A stretch of DNA of 53,533 nt from Rhodospirillaceae bacterium (GTDB lineage Bacteria > Pseudomonadota > Alphaproteobacteria > Rhodospirillales > Casp-alpha2): positions 1-53,533 of the forward strand of contig NZRL01000134.1 of assembly GCA_002696205.1 (NCBI GenBank), written 5' to 3'. The position numbers were made by a program, and so were the translations under genes. Below are positions 49,975-53,533 of this stretch, piece by piece (the first letter of the stretch is position 1; each line of letters opens with the position of its first letter). The notes under the pieces are model-generated. The model was not told where the DNA came from. It searched no databases and saw nothing but the letters and a program-made list of their open reading frames with translations.

Positions 49975-50595
49975 TTGTTCACCTACGCCAAGTTTATGAT
50001 TCGGCGGGCCCTGGTCCCTGCGCTTTGTTTGATCGTCCCCGTCGCCGCCCAGGCACAGCAACAGACGCAAACCGGCGACCAGGCAACCCAGGAAGATATC
50101 GCCGCCCGCGCGGCGAAGGTGGCTGTTCTGGACGTTCAGCGCATTTTGCGCGAAGCAAAGGCCATGAAAACCATCCGCGATCAGGTCTCGCAGCTGCGCA
50201 AGGCGTACCAGCAGGAGATCGAGTCCAAACAGGCGGACCTGCGCAGCGAAAACGAAGATCTGCGCCGCAAACGGACGATTCTGTCGTCCGATGCCTTCGA
50301 CGAGGAACGCCGCAAATTCGATCAGAAAGTCGCCGACGTTCAACGCCTGGTGCAGTCGCGTAATCAGCAATTGGACCGGGCGAATGCCGAAGCGGTGATC
50401 GAGGTTCAGAAAGTCTACAACCAGATCGTTCTGGAACTCGCCAATGAGCGGTCATACGGCCTGATTTTTCGCAAAAGCGCCACCATCGTCGTACACCCGC
50501 CGATCGAGGTGACGCCGGAGGTGCTGGCTCGTCTCGACAAACGACTGCCTGCGGTTAAGGTCACCCCGCCGACGACGGCTCCCGCGAAACAATAA
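49975..50595 (+). CDS. ompH: OmpH/Skp family periplasmic chaperone
   Basis: Periplasmic holdase that carries unfolded outer-membrane proteins to BamA. 206 residues: signal peptide ending about residue 27 (VPVAAQA), then VAVLDVQRIL, the long coiled-coil arms rich in Lys, Arg and Gln (about 65-140), and the closing strand SYGLIFRKSATIV. The start TTG 49975 is supported by AGGAGG at 49964-49969, 5 bases away; ATG 49996 also leaves a perfect signal peptide but lies 26 bases from that site. The ribosome-binding site overlaps the bamA stop. Confidence 0.93.
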   Translation: MFTYAKFMIRRALVPALCLIVPVAAQAQQQTQTGDQATQEDIAARAAKVAVLDVQRILREAKAMKTIRDQVSQLRKAYQQEIESKQADLRSENEDLRRKRTILSSDAFDEERRKFDQKVADVQRLVQSRNQQLDRANAEAVIEVQKVYNQIVLELANERSYGLIFRKSATIVVHPPIEVTPEVLARLDKRLPAVKVTPPTTAPAKQ

Positions 50596-50604
50596 GAGCC
50601 GATC

Positions 50605-51633
50605 ATGGCCGACCCCCGATTTTTCACGAGGGCCGGGCCCTTCACATTGGCCGAATTGGCGAAGGTCACCGGGGCGGGTATCGCCCCGGGTGCGCCGGCG
50701 GATCTCGACCTGGTCGATGTCATGCCGCTGGATAAGGCGGGTGAGGGCGACCTGACCTTCATCGACAACCGCAAATATCTCGACGCCTTTCGAGCGACCA
50801 AGGCCTCGGCCATTCTGGCCGCGCCGGATTTGGCCGATCAGGCCCCGACCGAAGCGGCCTTGCTGCTCTGTGACGATCCGTATCGGGCCTATGCCAAGGC
50901 CGCGGCGGCATTTTACCCGCGCCCGGCTGTCGAGCCGGGAATATCGCCGGGTGCCTATGTTTCGCCGAACGCCACCATCGGTGCCGGGTGCCGGATCGAA
51001 CCCGGGGCTGTGGTGCAGGACGGGGCTGAAATCGGCGCCAATTGCTTGATTGGTCCGGCAGCGGTGATCGACCGGGGGGTAACCCTGGGATCGGACTGCG
51101 AGATTGGCGCCAATGTCACCTTGCAGCATTGCGTGCTTGGTGATCGGGTCTACGTCCATCCCGGCGTTCGGGTCGGGCAGGACGGATTCGGCTTCGCCCC
51201 AGGGGCGGACGGCCATTTGAAGGTGCCGCAAATTGGCCGTGTGGTCATCGAATCCGATGTCGAGATCGGCGCGAATACGACGATCGACCGGGGCGCCGGG
51301 CCGGACACGGTGATCGGCCAGGGATCGAAGATCGACAATCTGGTTCAGATCGGCCACAACGTGGAAATCGGGCGCGGCTGCATCATCGTCAGTCAGGTCG
51401 GTATTTCCGGCAGCACCAAGGTGGGCGATTTTGTTATGATCGGCGGCCAGGCGGGGATTGCCGGCCATCTGGAGATCGGCGCCGGTGTGCGCATCGCGGC
51501 GCAAAGCGGCCTCATGCGGAACGTTCCACCGGGGGCAACCGTGGGCGGCTCGCCCGCCAAGGACATGCGGGACTGGCTCAAGGAATCGGCGGCGTTGTCG
51601 AAACTGGCCAGGAAGAAAGGAGACCGGGCGTAA
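50605..51633 (+). CDS. lpxD: UDP-3-O-acylglucosamine N-acyltransferase
   Basis: Third step of lipid A synthesis: adds the N-linked 3-hydroxyacyl chain to UDP-3-O-acyl-glucosamine. 342 residues: N-terminal uridine-binding domain (about 1-100), then a left-handed beta-helix of hexapeptide repeats ([13 protein letters not shown] onward). The catalytic histidine is His251 in [11 protein letters not shown]. The C-terminus is a short helical extension. It starts 9 bases after ompH and its TAA overlaps the fabZ ATG by one base. Confidence 0.97.
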   Translation: MADPRFFTRAGPFTLAELAKVTGAGIAPGAPADLDLVDVMPLDKAGEGDLTFIDNRKYLDAFRATKASAILAAPDLADQAPTEAALLLCDDPYRAYAKAAAAFYPRPAVEPGISPGAYVSPNATIGAGCRIEPGAVVQDGAEIGANCLIGPAAVIDRGVTLGSDCEIGANVTLQHCVLGDRVYVHPGVRVGQDGFGFAPGADGHLKVPQIGRVVIESDVEIGANTTIDRGAGPDTVIGQGSKIDNLVQIGHNVEIGRGCIIVSQVGISGSTKVGDFVMIGGQAGIAGHLEIGAGVRIAAQSGLMRNVPPGATVGGSPAKDMRDWLKESAALSKLARKKGDRA

Positions 51634-52097
51634 TGGATTCCGAAGCAAGCACGGAAACCATGGAAATGGATATCAACCGGATCATGGAATTGATCCCGCA
51701 TCGCTATCCGTTCCTGCTGATCGACAAGATCATCGACGCGGTGCCGGGCCAAAGCGGCATCGGCATCAAGAACGTGACCATCAACGAGCCGTTCTTTCAG
51801 GGCCATTTCCCGGGCCATCCCATCATGCCGGGCGTGCTGATCGTCGAAGCGATGGCGCAAACGGCCGGTGCGCTGGTCATGGCAGGATTGGACAACGCCG
51901 ACAACGCTCTGGTTTATTTCATGACCGTTGAGAACGCTCGGTTCCGCAAACCCGTGGTCCCCGGGGACTGCGTGCACATCCACGTAGAGATGGTGCAGAA
52001 CCGCGGCGACGTTTGGAAATTCAAAGGCCGTGCCATCGTCGATGGCGTGCTCAAGGCAGAGGCCGTCTATTCGGCCATGATCGCGAGACAAAAATGA
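51633..52097 (+). CDS. fabZ: 3-hydroxyacyl-ACP dehydratase FabZ
   Basis: Dehydrates 3-hydroxyacyl-ACP in fatty-acid elongation and so competes with LpxA/LpxD for the same substrate pool. 154 residues with the hotdog fold: [11 protein letters not shown], catalytic His58 in GHFPGHP and Glu72 in [11 protein letters not shown]. Starts on the last base of lpxD and overlaps lpxA by four bases (ATGA). This layout ties fatty-acid and lipid A genes together. Confidence 0.98.
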   Translation: MDSEASTETMEMDINRIMELIPHRYPFLLIDKIIDAVPGQSGIGIKNVTINEPFFQGHFPGHPIMPGVLIVEAMAQTAGALVMAGLDNADNALVYFMTVENARFRKPVVPGDCVHIHVEMVQNRGDVWKFKGRAIVDGVLKAEAVYSAMIARQK

Positions 52098-52894
52098 CTG
52101 ATATCCATGCCAGCGCCGTCGTCCACAAGGACGCGGAGATCGGCGACGGGGTCAAGATCGGCCCGTTCTGCGTCGTCGGTCCGAACGCGCGTCTGGCCGA
52201 TGGAGTCGAATTGCTGTCCCACGTCGTTGTCGAGGGACATACGGAAGTCGGCGCCCATACCCGCGCATTTCCATTCGCTTCGTTGGGCCACGCGCCGCAG
52301 GACCTGAAATTCAAAGGTGAGGTTTCGCGCCTGGTGATCGGCGCCAACAACATCATCCGCGAACATGTCACCATGAACCCAGGCACGGAAGGCGGCGGGC
52401 TCGAAACCCGCATCGGGAACAACTGCCTGTTCATGGTCGGCGCCCATGTGGCGCACGACTGCCAACTTGCCGACAACGTCATCCTGGTCAATAACGCGAC
52501 CCTTGCCGGGCATGTGTCGATCCAGGAATGGGCCATCGTCGGCGGCCTGTCGGCTATTCACCAATTCGTGCGGATCGGCCGCCACGCCATGATCGGCGGC
52601 ATGACCGGCGTGACGCAGGACGTGATCCCTTACGGCTCGGTCACGGGCAACCGGGCAAAGCTGGAAGGCCTCAACCTCGTCGGCCTGAAACGCCGCGATT
52701 TCGACCGCGAAACGATCCACGCTCTGCGTCAGGCCTACCGCCTGATCTTCGCCCAGGAAGGCACCATGGCCGAACGCCTGGACGATGTCGCCGAATTGTT
52801 CGGCGACAACCAGCCGGTCATGGAAATCGTCGAATTCATCAGCTCCGATTCCTCGCGCTCCATCTGCCAGCCCATGGTGGAGGATGCCGCCTAA
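52094..52894 (+). CDS. lpxA: Acyl-ACP--UDP-N-acetylglucosamine O-acyltransferase
   Basis: First step of lipid A synthesis. 266 residues: hexapeptide beta-helix ([20 protein letters not shown] onward) and a C-terminal helical domain. The catalytic His121 is in GAHVAHDC, with His118 before it, and NNATLAGHV follows. ATG 52094 overlaps fabZ by four bases; the 27-codon longer frame to 52013 is inside fabZ and is rejected. lpxI begins inside its last codons. Confidence 0.98.
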   Translation: MTDIHASAVVHKDAEIGDGVKIGPFCVVGPNARLADGVELLSHVVVEGHTEVGAHTRAFPFASLGHAPQDLKFKGEVSRLVIGANNIIREHVTMNPGTEGGGLETRIGNNCLFMVGAHVAHDCQLADNVILVNNATLAGHVSIQEWAIVGGLSAIHQFVRIGRHAMIGGMTGVTQDVIPYGSVTGNRAKLEGLNLVGLKRRDFDRETIHALRQAYRLIFAQEGTMAERLDDVAELFGDNQPVMEIVEFISSDSSRSICQPMVEDAA

Positions 52895-53533
52895 CGCCCC
52901 CAAGCTGGGCCTGATCGCGGGCGGCGGTCTGCTGCCCGAAATCCTGGCCAAGCGCTGCCGCGACAGCGGCCGGGGCCTGTTCGTCGCCGTGTTGAACGGC
53001 CAGGGCGACCCCACGCGCTATCCCGCCGATTGCACCGAGTCCTTTCGTTTGGGCGCGGCCGGAAAGCTCATCAAGCACCTCCGCGCCGAAGATGTGGAAG
53101 AAGTCGCCTTCGCGGGCTCCGTTCGGCGGCCCAAGGCGACCGATCTGATCCCCGACCTCTGGACCACCAAGTTCCTGGCGCGCACCAAGGCTATGGGGTT
53201 GGGCGACGACGGCTTGCTGTCCGCCATCGTCCAGGCGTTGGAGACGGAAGAGGGCTTCCGCGTCGTCGGGCCGAGCGAGATCGCCCCCGACCTTCTGGCC
53301 CCCGCCGGTCCCGTCGGCAGCCATGTGCTGAGCCCCGCCATGGCCGAGGACCTAGCCGCCGGGATCGCGGGTGCGCGTGATCTTGGGCGCCGCGACCTCG
53401 GGCAAGCGGTGATCGCCAAAGGTGGTAAGGTGATCTGCGAGGAAGGCCCGGAAGGCACCGAAGCCCTGGTCCGTGGGGCAGGCGAGGCCGCCCGAGGCGG
53501 CATTCTCGTCAAAGCCATGAAGCCCGAGCAGGA
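52884..53533 (+). CDS. lpxI: UDP-2,3-diacylglucosamine pyrophosphatase LpxI (3' partial)
   Basis: Hydrolyses UDP-2,3-diacylglucosamine to lipid X in bacteria that lack LpxH (DUF1009 family, first characterised in Caulobacter). ATG 52884 overlaps the lpxA stop by 11 bases; GGTGG lies 3 bases upstream. Visible: KLGLIAGGGLLPEILAKRC, EEVAFAGSVRRPKATDL, GDDGLLSAIV, DLGQAVIAKGGKVICEEGPE, and RGGILVKAMKPEQ at the window edge. 216 residues are present of about 270-280. The frame is open to the end. lpxB would be expected next. Confidence 0.94.
   Translation, partial: MPPNAPKLGLIAGGGLLPEILAKRCRDSGRGLFVAVLNGQGDPTRYPADCTESFRLGAAGKLIKHLRAEDVEEVAFAGSVRRPKATDLIPDLWTTKFLARTKAMGLGDDGLLSAIVQALETEEGFRVVGPSEIAPDLLAPAGPVGSHVLSPAMAEDLAAGIAGARDLGRRDLGQAVIAKGGKVICEEGPEGTEALVRGAGEAARGGILVKAMKPEQ

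Overview
The window is a stretch of alphaproteobacterial chromosome and is almost entirely core genes. Evidence for the group: GC-rich DNA, the order clpP-clpX-lon-hup followed by an uninterrupted nuoA-N operon with birA-coaX-rnj-mce behind it, a proline-tRNA ligase without the editing insertion, a single lolC-type permease next to lolD, and the block rpsB-tsf-pyrH-frr-uppS-cdsA-dxr-rseP-bamA-ompH-lpxD-fabZ-lpxA-lpxI. This fits a Rhodospirillales-like organism. I do not name a genus. I see no insertion sequence, phage, CRISPR array or integron.

Layout. 1-2526: the 3' part of a bifunctional NAD(P)H-hydrate repair enzyme, then malonyl-CoA decarboxylase. 2664-9825: tRNA-Leu, trigger factor, ClpP, ClpX, Lon and HU, a protein folding and proteolysis island closed by two strong intrinsic terminators. 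9986-10372: tRNA-Val and tRNA-Asp. 10567-24918: all 14 complex I genes. 24954-28909: BirA, type III pantothenate kinase, RNase J, methylmalonyl-CoA epimerase and a small DUF1467 membrane protein. 28910-29428: the largest gap, relatively AT-rich, with a 15-bp palindrome and a promoter/terminator pair on the minus strand that may define a small RNA. 29429-34401: ProS, a DJ-1/PfpI protein, the LolC/LolD lipoprotein exporter, a PAS protein and a RidA-like protein. 34424-36454 (minus strand): a probable cobalt-type nitrile hydratase operon (alpha, beta, accessory protein) ending in a DoxX membrane protein. This is the only clearly accessory block. 36629-40141: DnaE. 40329-53533: translation genes, then isoprenoid, phospholipid, outer-membrane assembly and lipid A genes, running off the right edge inside lpxI.

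How the genes fit together. Trigger factor, ClpXP and Lon handle nascent-chain folding and protein turnover. Complex I supplies proton-motive force. BirA biotinylates carboxylases, while MCD and the epimerase act on malonyl-CoA and methylmalonyl-CoA. UppS, CdsA, Dxr, RseP, BamA, OmpH, LpxD, FabZ, LpxA and LpxI together build isoprenoid carriers, phospholipid, outer-membrane proteins and lipid A.

I did not find a convincing undescribed multi-gene system. The observations most worth checking are the minus-strand small-RNA candidate near 29.1 kb, a possible start-codon-sequestering hairpin at lolC, a 22-codon ORF coupled to nuoJ, the His-rich and Lys-rich additions to trigger factor, and the nitrile hydratase-DoxX operon.
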